Part shown: piece after piece, positions 13,011 to 25,864 of the stretch
Numbering within the stretch: the first letter of the stretch is position 1
How the letters are laid out: the number at the start of each line of letters is the position of its first letter
From: Diphasiastrum complanatum
Taxonomy: Eukaryota; Streptophyta; Lycopodiopsida; Lycopodiales; Lycopodiaceae
Direction: 5' to 3'
Length of the DNA stretch: 64,000 nt
Assembly (NCBI GenBank): GCA_029204225.1
Contig: CM055097.1
Coordinates: 39,671,106 to 39,735,105 of the forward strand
Notes under the pieces: model-generated
Databases searched by the model: none
The model's input: the letters and a program-made list of their open reading frames with translations, nothing else
What the model was told of the DNA's origin: nothing
Made by a program: the position numbers and the translations under genes

Positions 13011-13141
13011 TGCCATGAACCACATTAGGACGCTATGGTCTAGGACACTATCAAGATCACAACCTCCATGCAATTTCTTGATCCGTTTGATATAGCAATT
13101 ACAAGCAACATTGAATGAGATCCAAAATTGACATTATGACA

Positions 13142-13660
13142 TGACAAATGCTTGCAGATTCTTCCTTAGAAATGAATGAGAATGATATGATTACAAAGCA
13201 TAGATGATAGCATATTCACAAAAAGTAAAAAACACAAGGATTTTCATGAAATCACATTATAAATGAGAAAATGATTACAATGGATTGGATATGGCATGTG
13301 GATTGGACACGTGAGACCTAGCAAGCTTAATTTCCAAGGTTCACATTCACAAAGAGGAAGCTTACTTTTCTCTTTTGCAAATGATCCAAAAGATATTAAA
13401 AGTAATGTCTCTTGCCTACTTATAAAAAATGCTCTAACTTAACTAAACATAACTATTTTGAAGGAGTTAGCCCTTTTTAAGTCTTGTTAAGTGTACTTTG
13501 GATCCTAATTGACCTAATATCCTTATTTTTTTAAGTACTTTGGATAGTCTAAAAAGAGAATCGCCTTATTCTTAAGGCTAATAGCTCTTTTTCGGCCCAA
13601 CAAATCTTATACTGGATATTATAATGCATTTATGAGCATTGGTGTACTAAAAGTACTACA
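13142..13660 (-). repeat. 3' LTR of the small element
   Basis: Aligns with 14,352-14,766, sharing for example CACAAGGAT...CATGAAATCACAT and the end TGAGCA.TG.TGTACTAAA. The terminal CA at 13,660 abuts the polypurine tract. The left edge is approximate. Confidence 0.6.
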
Positions 13661-14351
13661 TGGCACTCCCCCTACTTAATCAAAATTGTCCTAACAAATG
13701 AAAACACTTATTTGATCAACCTTATAGCCTCAGTTAAGTGGTCATGATTGGGGATTCCATGTAAAAAACTTAATGCATCATTGCAGATCTAAAGCTATTG
13801 AATTGAATCCATTTGGTAGCTTTAGTCCAGCTAAAAATCACTTCCCCAATAGAACAAAAAAAAATGATAGTTGAAAAAGAGATTGATGAAGCACCATATT
13901 GCTCTTTTGGCAATAAAATCTTGCATAGAATAGACATCACTGCAATATCTTCTTTTGTCTACTTCTTTGACATCATAGCATCTTGGATGACCTAACCGAT
14001 TTCCTTGGATTCATGTTTTTGCCTTGCATTTGGTTTTTCTGGCTTGAAAATTAACTTCATGTTGTTGAATGGCCATTCTGCTATTCAATCCAAATGCTTC
14101 TATAATCATCATCAATTTTTCATTGGGATATTGAGATCTCACATGGAAAAATTATCAACATTGTCAAAACCCAATAATATAGAAGTTATTGATTCTGAGT
14201 TCATCATCTCTATTAAAACTGGCAAATGACATTCATTTGATTATTATCCCAAAAGGAGGTTAGTAGGCCTACCTCGACCTGAAAATTAATTGTTATTATG
14301 AGGGGTTGGGAATCATGATGTAATATGGATCTTATGCTCTGATAGCAAGAA

Positions 14352-14766
14352 TGTCATCTGCCAAACCCAAGCAAATAACAATAAAAATGGAATTAAAGTT
14401 AATAGGCATATCCACAAGAAGCAAACACACAAGGATCTCCATGAAATCACATAGAAATGAGCAAATGACTACAAAGGATTGGATAGGGCAAGAATTCATG
14501 TGGATTAGGCACATATGACCTAAGCCAGCTTAATTTCCAAGGCTTACATTCACAAAGAAAAAGCTTAGTTGTCTTCTTTGCAAATGAGCCGAAAGATTTT
14601 AAAAGTGATGTCTCTTGCCTATTGGGCCCTTGTTGGCCTATTATTCTTAGTTTAAATACTTTGGAACGCCTAAAGAAGGAACTAAGGCTATTCGCTTCTT
14701 TTGGAACCAACAAAAGTTACACTGGATATTGTAATACATATATGAGCACTGATGTACTAAATGTAT
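14352..14766 (-). repeat. 5' LTR of the small element
   Basis: Counterpart of 13,142-13,660. It starts TGTCATC four bases right of the primer-binding site at 14,336-14,347. The outer edge is approximate. Confidence 0.6.
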
Positions 14767-15307
14767 AGTGACAAGAACCTGATAATTTCAATTCTTTTGA
14801 ATCGCTTGTCCTAAGTGGATTATACTCTAGTGGAAGATTCACATGAAGATGATTAATCTTAGTCACTAGTGACAAATAGTAATAAATAGTACAGTGAGAA
14901 TAACATATGATTTTCAAAATATAAAATAAGATCAAAGACAATAAAAAACTCATTTGAAAGTATGGATATAACATATTTAGAAATGGTGGAAAACACATGT
15001 TTGTCCTTGGAAATGGAGATGGTGGCAAGCATATATTTATGTTCATCTTTGGAAATGGTGATAGTTATATCTTTGATTTTGGAATGTTACTACTTTTTTA
15101 GTTTTTTCACCTTTGCTAGTATATCAATGATGATTTTTTAGTGTTTCCAAATATTGGAAGGAAAATATTTTGACTTTTCCATAATCACATTTAATTATGG
15201 TTAAGCACCAGTCACTTTTGGTGTGACTACAATAAGGTATACTCATTTGCATTGAAAGTTGTGTGGGTAGAATCTAATGTATAAAAAAGTTATCAAAATG
15301 GTATTTT

Positions 15308-15565
15308 AACAACTGGCTAAAAGCATGGTTTGGTGGTACAATATGGACTGTCAAGGACTATCTTTTTTGGGTAGAATGTATTTATGTTTTTTATTGGAGG
15401 AGAGAGAGTAGGCCCACCACTTACCCCTTAATACACTAAGAGGGTAGGCCCATCATTACTAGGGATGCTTCATTGCATTAACTCGTGGAAAGTACTACCA
15501 AAAGGTACAATGAAAAGTGGTTTTTTTTGGTACCACCAAACCATGCTTTTAGCCAGCTTTTTGTT
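15308..15565. mobile_element. MITE with about 30-bp terminal inverted repeats
   Basis: The ends are inverted copies containing CTGGCTAAAAGCATGGTTTG followed by GTGGTAC. The element is 258 bp and non-coding. ATTTT directly repeated on both sides (15,303-15,307 and 15,566-15,570) is a possible 5-bp target-site duplication, weak because it is AT-rich. The left end lacks about 4 bp present in the right. The superfamily is not assigned. Confidence 0.7.
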
Positions 15566-16656
15566 ATTTTCTTTTACTACATGGCATTCTTTATAGGGTT
15601 ATTTTCGGGCTCAAATTGTCTCTAATGTAACTTTTATAGCTTGACACATTGGACTTCTTGTTGACATTTATTATTGTTGATCAATATCGTCTTTTGATTT
15701 GATAAATTTGAATTCTTTATTTCTCGTGTACCATAATTCGTGCTTGTATTTAGAACTTTCACTACATTTTTTGCAAACTTAAATCCTTGTGTATCTTTTG
15801 AGATATATCTAACTTATGTTTGTAGCAAAGTAACAATGTTGATTCGTAGCAAAAGCATTCATTCAATCTATGTTATGAAAATCAGATCAATCTTAATCTA
15901 AGTTATTATTAAGCTAATAACATCTATGATTACCTTCACAAACAAATTTTCAACAATTATATTGAATCATGTTGTACATAGTATTTTGTTTAGTATTTGA
16001 AGGTGATGTCGTTGGGTAGGCATAATGAAGACACATTCTGGATTTAAACCTTGGACAATTACAATAATAAGAATGACTGAATAAAAAGTGAATGACACGG
16101 ATTCATTTGTAAGAACACAAAGTGATGATGGCACAATCATAGAAAAAAAAATTCAAGTAGTAGACAATTGTTCACCTAGTACATATGAATAATACTCTAT
16201 GACCAAGTATTGTTCATATTTGTTTTGTGAGATATTAATGGTGCATCTCACAAAGCCACATCGGAATGATGGTAGATACATAGTGTGTACCCTTGAAGTT
16301 AGTAATGCACATAGAACTATGATATATTCTTTGAATGTTACATCTATTTGAAAAAACCCTTTATGCATGACATATACGCTTATAAATTTGTCAAGTCCAA
16401 TTTTGAAATGTAAATAACCTTAAATACAATTGTTCTTTCTCAAGTTTTCTAAGTGAAATATGTCATAGTTTATAAACTAGCTTTGAATGCTTTTATCGCA
16501 TACGATAATTATGAATAAAATGAAGTCGAACTTTGGATTAATTTGATCCATAACTAGTCTTAAATTCAATAGTGATGCAATTTTATATTCTGGTATTAAG
16601 AATCCTTATTGTTCCCAAGCAAGGCCTCTCCCGATTTGCTTGTTTTGAAACCTGGT
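15566..16656. other. AT-rich stretch, no gene seen
   Basis: No coding or RNA gene recognised. It lies between the MITE and the SDR fragment. Confidence 0.5.
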
Positions 16657-17100
16657 TTATTTTGAAGGCACTGCAAATGTGCGACAAGCGATACTCACCC
16701 CGCCATCCACTGCCAAGTTATGGCCATTGGTATAACACGCCTCATCACTAGCCAAGAAAAGTGCTGCTTGAGCCACGTTTTCTGGCTGCAAAAATCGGCC
16801 CTTTAGCACTGTCGCTGAGTCTACTAGTGCCATGATATCTTCCTCTCTTAAATTTAGACTTCGAGCTCTATCCATCACCATAGGAGTGAGCATTGTGTAG
16901 GGTGCCACGCTATTGACACGAATGCCATATTTGCCCAACTCCATAGCCCCGGCCTTTGTCATCCCCGCCACCGCGTGCTTGCTGGCTGTGTAAGCGCAAC
17001 CCTCCATCTCTAATGCCAACGTGGATGCCACGCTGGTGGTGTTGATGGGGAGCCATATTGTCTTTCCTAGAAACTTTTATGGTAAATATCAATCCCAAAG
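16657..17100 (-). pseudogene. 3' half of a short-chain dehydrogenase/reductase gene
   Basis: The frame encodes the C-terminal half of a classical plant SDR (SDR110C type, like secoisolariciresinol dehydrogenase, momilactone synthase or zerumbone synthase). The catalytic Ser region (NTTSVAS), the YTASKHA active site (YxxxK), the GIRVNSVAPY cofactor segment, LFLASDEACYTNGHNLAVDGG and a normal stop are visible. These NAD(P)-dependent enzymes oxidise or reduce alcohols in specialised metabolism. Upstream, a frame change at about 17,060 joins a segment reading FTIKVSRKDNMAP. The Rossmann TGxxxGIG part (normally about 140 residues) is not found in the next several kb. It is GC-richer than its surroundings, suggesting a fairly recent gene fragment; a distant first exon cannot be excluded. 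Confidence 0.8.
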
Positions 17101-19955
17101 AACCTCGAGGTAGCCTAGTTTTGGGCTTGGTTGCATTTATTCTTCATGTGCATGTTTACTAGAAATCAATAGTGTGGCAAGTGTTGCAAAGTTGACCTTT
17201 ACCACTATTGCTCTTAGAGACATTCCAAAATTTGTTATAACTTCGTACAAGTATGATAGTTGAAAGATAGACCTATGATAAAGGAAAGAGGACATGGGAG
17301 ATTGAGCTAGACATTAATAGATTTTTAGAAATGAATGAGATTTGGTCAATTTTTAATTTGAGATATTGGGTAGCTAACATGAATTCATTGTAGAATAATG
17401 TTGGCTGCTTGCATCTGATGGGAAGAAAAATTTGAATTGAAAAATAATTGTGCAAAGATCAATCGGGCTTTGTAATGAAAAGAGAGGAAACGAAACTAGA
17501 CGAAACGAAGCGAAGCAAAACTTGAACGAGCTTTGATATTGATATTGCGAATGAAATCAATTCGGATGGAGTTCGGATATGATTGCTGGTCATTGCCTGC
17601 TATATCATTCCTACAATCCTCCAGAATGTAGATAGACACTGCTGATCTACGTTATAGATTAATACAACATTCAATAAGATTGAACCAGTGTGTGGAATTG
17701 ATTAAACAAGTAAATGAGATACACGAATAATAGCAGACAACAACGCATTCAAGATCAAACAAAATTCAGAATAATTTGTGCATAATAGCTAGAATATCAT
17801 CTATTGATCCTCTTGATTTCGAGCACTGTGTGATAGATCCACACAGTGCATTGGCGTGAGAGAAAATAAAATTCTCCCACGAATAGTGTCTCGCTTACTA
17901 GTGGACTTCTTGGATCCATTGATCCTCTTACAAAAATTGTCTCGCACACAGGCATACATGTATTCTAGATTTTTCGTCTATCTTGTATGTGTTTTATGCA
18001 TCAAGCAATTGCATACATTCAGAGTAGCATTTCTGATTAGATAGATTAAACAATCTATAACTAATCATAGATTACAAGAGTGGTGGGTTAGGCACGTCCT
18101 AACGCTCTTCTGTTGACGTCATCATATTAGATCAGAAATTTGTACTTCATGGTACTTGTTGGATTTTCCTGATCCTCTGGAGCGTGAAGGGTTTTGTGTT
18201 GCGAAGATGTTCATGTCGCTTTGTGTCGTTTGACCTTCTCTTGTTGTGTCGTGAACATTGTTCTTTTGTGCACATTTTGCTTTCATGTCTTTTCGTCAAA
18301 TTGGGAGTTGAGAGCTAGAGGTCAATTCCACAATGCTAAGTGGAATATATATGTGACTTTATATTTTTCTAATTGCAATTTGATGGTGCAAGACATTAAT
18401 AGATTTGAAAGAACATGCATGTAGCATTCAAATGTATAGCTATGAGTGCCATATAGAATATAAGGATGCCATTCAAGATCATTGAAATACTATAAAAGTT
18501 GTTAAAACTAATGTTTGGAATAGTGTTTGAATGCAAAGGCCATAACGTTGTTATTTTTTACAATTAAAAAAGTCAAAGTTCATAAAGTCATTTAAATTAT
18601 GATTTGTTGGTAGAATATCAGGCTGTGACTTAAGAACTATTGCTCAAAGAAGAATCCAAAATCAAGCTTCACACAAATCCCACAAAATGTGAAACATCTG
18701 ATCACTTGAGTCTAATCACACAATTATCTATGAAAGATTTTTGCATTTATAAAGTGTGTCCATGTCAATAGAATCCCATATTTATGAATCCTTATGGTAA
18801 CAAGACCAATTGAAATTCTTCATATGTGGTTTCCATTCGTAAAAAAGACAATCGTGTTTAAAGTGTTGATAGGCATTTTGAATAAGTTTATTCATCACAA
18901 TCTTGAGCCCATCTTGTCTCTAGTATATGTTGGGAAACCGTCAAACAATATGAAATAGCCAGACATTATGCAAGTACAGTACCACAAATTAGAAAAATAA
19001 CTGTCATGCAATCAGAACAATTTCAAATTTTGCTAATTTTACTCACAAAACTACAAAACTTTAGACGATCATGGCTTTGGCTACAGGACACCAAATTGGG
19101 TGTTGTAAAGCTCTAAACAGAGGGAGACCAAGTGAACAAGATTCTTGCCACATCAACTTGCCACCTAGGCTTCACACATGCGAGATCAGAGTCTCATAAT
19201 TTCTGTAGTGGGGTGCATTTCCTCACGACAAAATTATGCAAAAACGTGCAAAGGCATTCCAAAGCCCAAAAGTGATGCTACCAATAGTTTTAAATGGTCT
19301 ATTAGTCTTCCATGAAGCATCCATACTGATCCTAAGATGCAGTATAGGCTAAGAACGAAGATTTCTTGATTTGTAGAAGTCAAAATAGCTTCAAACTTGA
19401 TGGTGATGGTGCATAAGCCATCGGTCATCCTTTTACAGGTCTGATAGCTTGATGGAAAGGTAAAAAGGAATGCTAATCATGCTGTAAGAAAATCTAGAAT
19501 GATCTCCTTATAGATTTAAGAAGATCCATCTCCCAAAAATCACAAAAAATGGTCATTTTTTATACTTTTTTTTACTTCCTACAATCTCAATTGTTAATTT
19601 TATTTGCTCTAACTTCGAGGACAGCTTCAAAAGACTTTTATTCATCTCTTTACAAGCTCTACATGGTGTTTTACAACTACCTACTATCCAACTTTATGAA
19701 AAAAAAAAAACAAGCAAAAATCATGATTTTTGGCTATTTTCCGGTTTTTTCTTCACTATAAAGTGGAAATTTTCGACATGAAACTCTTTCTCTAGCACAT
19801 GAGAACAATTCACATAATTATAGCAATCTAATTGATCTGATCTTGTTGGATTTTGGTTCTTACTATCTATTTTGTGTCAAAAAGCATATCAAACCAAGCA
19901 ATTTTGACCAAAACATAGCCTAGAATCATAAATCATTGGAAAGAACCAGCTTGCG
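17101..19955. other. Unassigned AT-rich region
   Basis: Open frames here have no recognisable motif. It may contain LTR remnants and would also be where a missing SDR first exon should lie, but no nucleotide-binding motif was seen. Confidence 0.45.
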
Positions 19956-20230
19956 TCAAACACAAAGCAGAAGACGACAATGATGAGCAAGAAGCCTTCA
20001 TGGTGAACCATCGCCATGTCAAACAATCGAAAGAATGGTTCCTCAACCCATCAAAAATACTTTATCGACTATTCAACCTACAGCACCAAGATGTTTGCTC
20101 ACCTTGGAGATAGCAGCTCACACAGAATCAAAGGTGAAGGTGTTGTTAGACTGAATTTTCAAAATGGACTGTCGAAGTTGATACCAAATGTATTTGTAGT
20201 GGGTTTCTTTCCTTGCCTATCCTCAACCCA
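19956..20230 (+). pseudogene. Copia protease-region scrap
   Basis: Two adjoining frames fit the copia protease domain. First comes DEQEAFMVNHRH...EWFLNPSKI, where the DSGAS catalytic triplet should be. Then comes TKMFAHLGDSSSHRIKGEG followed by VVRLNFQNGLSKLIPNVF, matching the GDxSxxxIxGxGxV...IPNVLYVP pattern. The active-site Asp-Ser-Gly is lost and a frameshift joins the pieces, so it is dead. Confidence 0.55.
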
Positions 20231-20719
20231 AGATCCAATCAATCTAGCATCAAGGAGAAGTTAGTTGTCACACATAGGTTCGTTCCCATGAGAGCAATAG
20301 CATAGTTCAGATTTCAGCATGAATGGAAGATTCAGAACTAAATCTAACATCCATTAACCCTAAGCATTAACACTACATCCATTAACACTAAGATCCACAA
20401 TGAAGATAGCTTACTCTTTCTCTCTCTCCTTTTCTCTCTCATAAAAAGTATAAAAACATGCACTCCCAATAATAGTCAGATTCAACAATAAACAAATCAC
20501 AATAAAAGCATGAGAGATGGAGGCAAAGTGATAGAGAGCAAGGACATTCATAAATCCATTTCACAAGAGAACCAATCTGCTTTATTGAAATGAAGATATG
20601 TACATGTGTAGGAAACTCGAGTTGGTCTCTTTTTATAGTAGAGAGGAGGACCATGGCCTCTGAATCCTATTGGTCCAATTCTACCTCCCTAACTATTCAA
20701 ACTGCATTTCCAAAATGAA

Positions 20720-20866
<147 letters not shown>

Positions 20867-20937
20867 CCCATGTTATCATGCATGATTGGGGTTAAGCCCT
20901 CAGTTCCACACCAGATCATCCTTGTTGAGTTTGTAGT

Positions 20938-21172
20938 CGTAGACTTGCCGACATTCTTATTTCCATTTTATTATATGTGGATGATGTGGCACTAGTTTCG
21001 TCTATCAGAAAGGGACTACAGAGAGACTACACGCAATAGATGGGGCTTGACTGTACATACCAAGAAGACTCAAATCATGGTCTTTAACACTTCTAGGGCC
21101 TACATCCCGCGACAGAGTTTTACTTTGGATGGGAAGATAGCGAAGACTAAGAAGCCTACTATTACTTCTTAG
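20938..21172 (+). pseudogene. LINE (non-LTR) reverse-transcriptase scrap
   Basis: The frame reads DILISILLYVDDVALVSS, the RT catalytic YxDD box in a non-LTR context. After a frame change it reads WGLTVHTKKTQIMVFNTS and continues as RAYIPRQSFTLDGKIAKT, matching the LINE segment FGLxVNxxKTxxMxFN. About 15 codons between the two boxes are missing. The fragment ends at a stop at 21,170. Only this core piece remains. Confidence 0.75.
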
Positions 21173-21840
<668 letters not shown>

Positions 21841-22008
21841 AGCTTTTCTTCAAAATTTAGAATGCCTAACATACCTTATGCATCTGCTTGGATTGTCTCC
21901 TTTCCTTCAAAATTGCATAGCTTTCTTCTACAAAAGCCAACAATAAACAATCATCCACTAACCAATCAATAAACAAATTAATAAACAATGAAAAGCTAAC
22001 AAACAAAA

Positions 22009-22125
<117 letters not shown>

Positions 22126-22220
22126 CCCAAAGCTCTTCTTCACAAAATCTATTTGGAAATGCAGTCGAGGCCCCCACTTTTTTCTTTTTGCGGGTTTTTT
22201 TTTTTGTTGAAATATTTCTG

Positions 22221-22680
22221 CATGGCAGTGCCACGCCCTAAAAAAAATTGCAAAAAAGTTTGCCACGGCGTGGCAGAATTTCACTTGCTGGAAAAATTTG
22301 CCACGCATGGCAAACTTCAAAAAAAATTTCAAATTTTTTGCCACATGTGGCAAAATTTAACATTCTGTAAAAAAAACTACCACAAGTTGCAATTTTTCAG
22401 ATTTTTTAAGCGTGGCAGTGTCATGCGTGGCACTACCATGCATGGCAGTGCCACGCAGATTTAAAATTTGAATCGCTCCGAGCCCCCTCCCCCCAAATCG
22501 GTTCGGAGGAAGAGCCGGTGACAGAAAACTTAGGCGGTGTGGCAGTGCCACGCGTTCATTGCCACGCAGTTTGCCATGCAATTGCCACAGACATTGCCAC
22601 GTGAGGGCCGTCTGGTCAAATCTGGTCCCCGTCTTATGTGTGTGGCAATGGGCCTATATTTGTAGTTGTGGCCATTAGTC
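22221..22680. repeat. Cluster of GCCACGC/GCGTGGC inverted motifs
   Basis: At least seven imperfect palindromes are built from TGCCAC and GTGGCA, such as TGCCACGGCGTGGCA, TTGCCACGCATGGCAAA, TTTGCCACATGTGGCAAA and GGCAGTGCCACGC. They have irregular spacing in otherwise A/T-rich DNA. The same motif recurs at 43,261-43,315. No protein is encoded. Confidence 0.75.
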
Positions 22681-22928
22681 AAAAATACGAGTACGCAAGC
22701 TGAGAATGGAGAGATGTAGAGATTGTGAGGCAAACCTAAGAATGAGAATCCAAAATAAGAGATAGAATGAAGAAAACGAGAGGTATACCTATTAATGACA
22801 AGAAGTTCCTAAACTACAAGGATTAGTTAACCACATTTTATGACTACTGTCGTCAAATCAACCTCGAGTGTACAATGATGGGCAACATAAGAGTATTTGG
22901 ACAGTAACTATGGTCCAATCACAATTGT

Positions 22929-25864
22929 TTGTTTTGTCTGGCGGGATATTTGAAAATTGAGAAAATTTGGCCAGGTAAGTTAAATACGATTTCCATCCAT
23001 CCTGAATGGAAAAATCCTCATCAAAAGATTGATTCAAAGAATGTGCCACCCTTACTGGATAAAAGCAAAGGAAAAGTCAAGGATAATTCTACAAGTCAAA
23101 GTTCTAGCAAGACATCATTGTCTAAAAAGTCTTCACCTTCGAAGAAGAGTTTATCTTCTCAGAAGTCATCACCTCCATGATCAATCCTGCTAAGAAGGCT
23201 AAGCGAAGATCCAAGACAAGTCCATTGACAAAGAACAAGCAGATGTAGTCCAACATGATATGCCCGAACATTTTAAATGCTATACACTGGATGACATGGT
23301 TATCATGTTACCCAAAACACATTGTGAACCCGAAGAACAAGTGCTAGAATTGAAAGATGTTTATGATGGCCCAGCTAGGACACATGCTATGAATCTTGTT
23401 GAACTAGGAGAACCACAAAAGATTGTACAAGTTGGATCACAACTTAATCTTGAACAATTTCAAGCGCTCCGAAAGTTAATTATTCAGTATCAAGATTGCT
23501 TTGCATGGACTTATCTAGATCTCAAGGGTATTCCAAAGTCAGTTATTGAACACACCATACCTTTAATACCTAATGCAGTTCCAAAGGTTACAAAGTTCCA
23601 TCGCTGTAATCCTAATGTTGCGGATCTGATAAAGAAAGAGTTTCAAAGACTACTTGACGTCGATTTCATTTATGAGATCGAGCATATAGAATGAGTTTTA
23701 TCGATTGTCATTGTTCCTAAGAAGAATGGGAAATTGAGAATCTGTGTGAATCTCAAGGCTTTGAACAAAGTGCGGAAGGACACTTTCTGTTACCTTTCAC
23801 TGAAAGCATTTTGGACCGTCTTGCTGGAGTGGAAGCTTATAGTTTTCTGGATGGATTTAGTGGTTACAACCAGGTCAAAATTGCACCTACAGATCGTCAC
23901 AAAATAGCTTTTGCAACAGAATGGGACACCTATGCTTACAAAGTCATGTCGTTTGGACTCCGTAATGCACCAAGTTTATTCCAAAGAGTAATGCAATTTG
24001 CTTTTAAATATTATCTACAGAAATTTCTTGAAAATTACTTGGATGACCTTGGAGTCCATTGCACAGATACAGGCCACCTAGATCGATTGGAGAAAGTATT
24101 TGAAAGATGTCGCAAAAGTATCAAATTTCCCTACATCCAAAAAAATGTTAGATAGGGGTTTCCCACGTAGTTGTGCTTGGGCATGTGATATCGAGACATG
24201 GCATTGCCACATATTATTCTAAAATCAAGGTTATTGTGGAATTGCCACTGCCAACAACAATTTGTAGAGTTTATGTGTTTATGGGTCATGTGAATTATTA
24301 TTGAATTTTTATTATCTTCTTTGCGGATTTAACAAGACCATATACAAACTGACTATTGTTCCTATTTGGACAGTAGGGGCGTTAGATGCCTTTGAAAAAT
24401 TTAAAAAAAAAACATTAAATTTAGCACCAATATTGCGTTCTCCAGATTCGATGATTGAGTTTCATGTTCACACGGATGTCTTGAAGTATGCAATTGGATC
24501 AATTTGGATGCAGCCAGATGACTACAAGAAGAACTATCCAATACGATTTGCAAGCAGACAACTTACAGATCCGGAGAAGAACTATTCAACAACAGAACGT
24601 GAAGCATTAGCCATGATTTTCTCTGTCCGAAAATTTTGTCATTACCTCATGGAAACGCACTTTGCATTTTATACGGATCACCAGCCGTTACTTTACTTGG
24701 TAAACAAGACGTACAATACTGGGCGTATTGCAGGATGGTTACTGTTATTGACTGAATTTGACTTTCGAATTGTAGTTTGTAAGGGGAAGCAACATTATCT
24801 AACCGACCACGTTTCGTGAATTGAATCCGCACTAATTAATATTGAAGTGGATGATGAATTACCAGATGTTGTATTATTCTATGTAGAAGCAGTATCTGTG
24901 TGGGCAGCGGATATTGTTGAGTACATGATACTAGGCTAGACAGAATTATGAACCCTTACATTCGGTTTTATCGCAAGCGCCATTTGAAAAATGGGGACTG
25001 GATTATGTTGTCCTATTCATCTTGTCACGCGAGGATCTCAAGGGTCGATACATGATAGTAACAGCTAATTATATGACCAAGTGGGTTGAAGCCAAAGTTG
25101 TCAAAGTTGTCGATGCAAAATCTACGGCCAAGTTTCTCTATGACAATATTATCATCAGATTTGGATGTTCGATCGAGATTGTCATTGACCGGGGTACACA
25201 CTTTGTTAATCAAATGATAAGATGTTATTGGAAGATTTTTTTACTATACACAAATTTAGTACTCCTTACTATCCCAGAGGGAATGGCCAAGCTGAATCTT
25301 CCAATAAGATTCTCTGCACTATTATGACAAAAACGATTGAAGCGAGGCAATCTGATTGGGAACATAAACTGCATGTAGCATTATGGGCATTCAAAACTGC
25401 TTACAAAAGTAGTATAAACCAAACACCCTTTCAATTGGTTTATGGTCAAGATTTTGTCAAGCCGATTGAATTTTTAATACCATCTTTACGCATAGCAGCA
25501 ACAGAGCAGTTAAATGACGATAAGTCTTTACAAACTACGTCATGAAGCATTGCACAAATTGTGTGAAATAAGATTGATGATAGTTCATGCGTTAGCAGCA
25601 GAGAAAGCTCGTCGCAAGGCATGGCACGATTGTCGATTGCACAAAAAGAATCTGAAAGTAGGAGATCTGACACTGATGTACAAAACTAAGCTGATCAAGA
25701 GAAAATTGAAGTTGACCAGTGAAGGCCCGTATAAAGTGAAGAAAATCCTGAACTATGGTGCAGTGATTCTTGAGCACTTGGATGGAAAATGTTTTGATAC
25801 TCCTGTGAATGGCAATCGATTATGCAAGTTTTGGCAGTCTGCTCCGCCAATTCAACAAGCATGA
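22929..25864 (+). pseudogene. Degenerate Ty3/gypsy gag end and pol
   Basis: A Ser/Lys-rich gag tail (to 23,180) precedes the RT linker and RT (DCFAWTYLDLKGIP at about 23,500; YLDD active site at about 24,040). RNase H follows (24,301-24,819, VHTDVLKYAIGSIW and FYTDHQPLLYL), then the integrase core. The core keeps D, D and E (KWGLDY; VIDRGTHF; NGQAESSN). A C-terminal tail (25,514-25,864) contains KVGDLTLMYK and a GPYKV-like motif. Breaks are a TGG-to-TGA stop at 23,692, frameshifts at about 23,780, 24,160, 25,220 and 25,510, and loss of the integrase zinc finger near 24,930. It is the best-preserved gypsy in the window. The FAW..DLKGIP motif places it in the chromodomain-less Tat/Athila branch. 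The accessory tract begins 820 bp downstream in the same orientation. Confidence 0.85.

Larger units (their letters stand above)
13142..14766 (-). mobile_element. Small non-autonomous LTR retrotransposon (TRIM/LARD-like)
   Basis: Two related direct repeats (about 13,142-13,660 and 14,352-14,766) flank roughly 690 bp with no pol motif. On the minus strand, a copia-type primer-binding site (TGCTATCAGAGC, 14,336-14,347) lies next to the right repeat, and a purine tract (AAGTAGGGGGAGTG, 13,662-13,676) precedes the left repeat. This is the correct LTR-PBS-internal-PPT-LTR order. The left LTR carries about 100 bp absent from the right one. The LTRs are clearly diverged and no target-site duplication was found, so the insertion is old. 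It must depend on enzymes supplied by a full copia element. Confidence 0.7.

Noticed and set aside
18194-18424. 76-codon plus-strand frame rich in Cys and Phe
   Set aside because: No recognisable motif, start context or conserved neighbour; probably chance in unassigned DNA.
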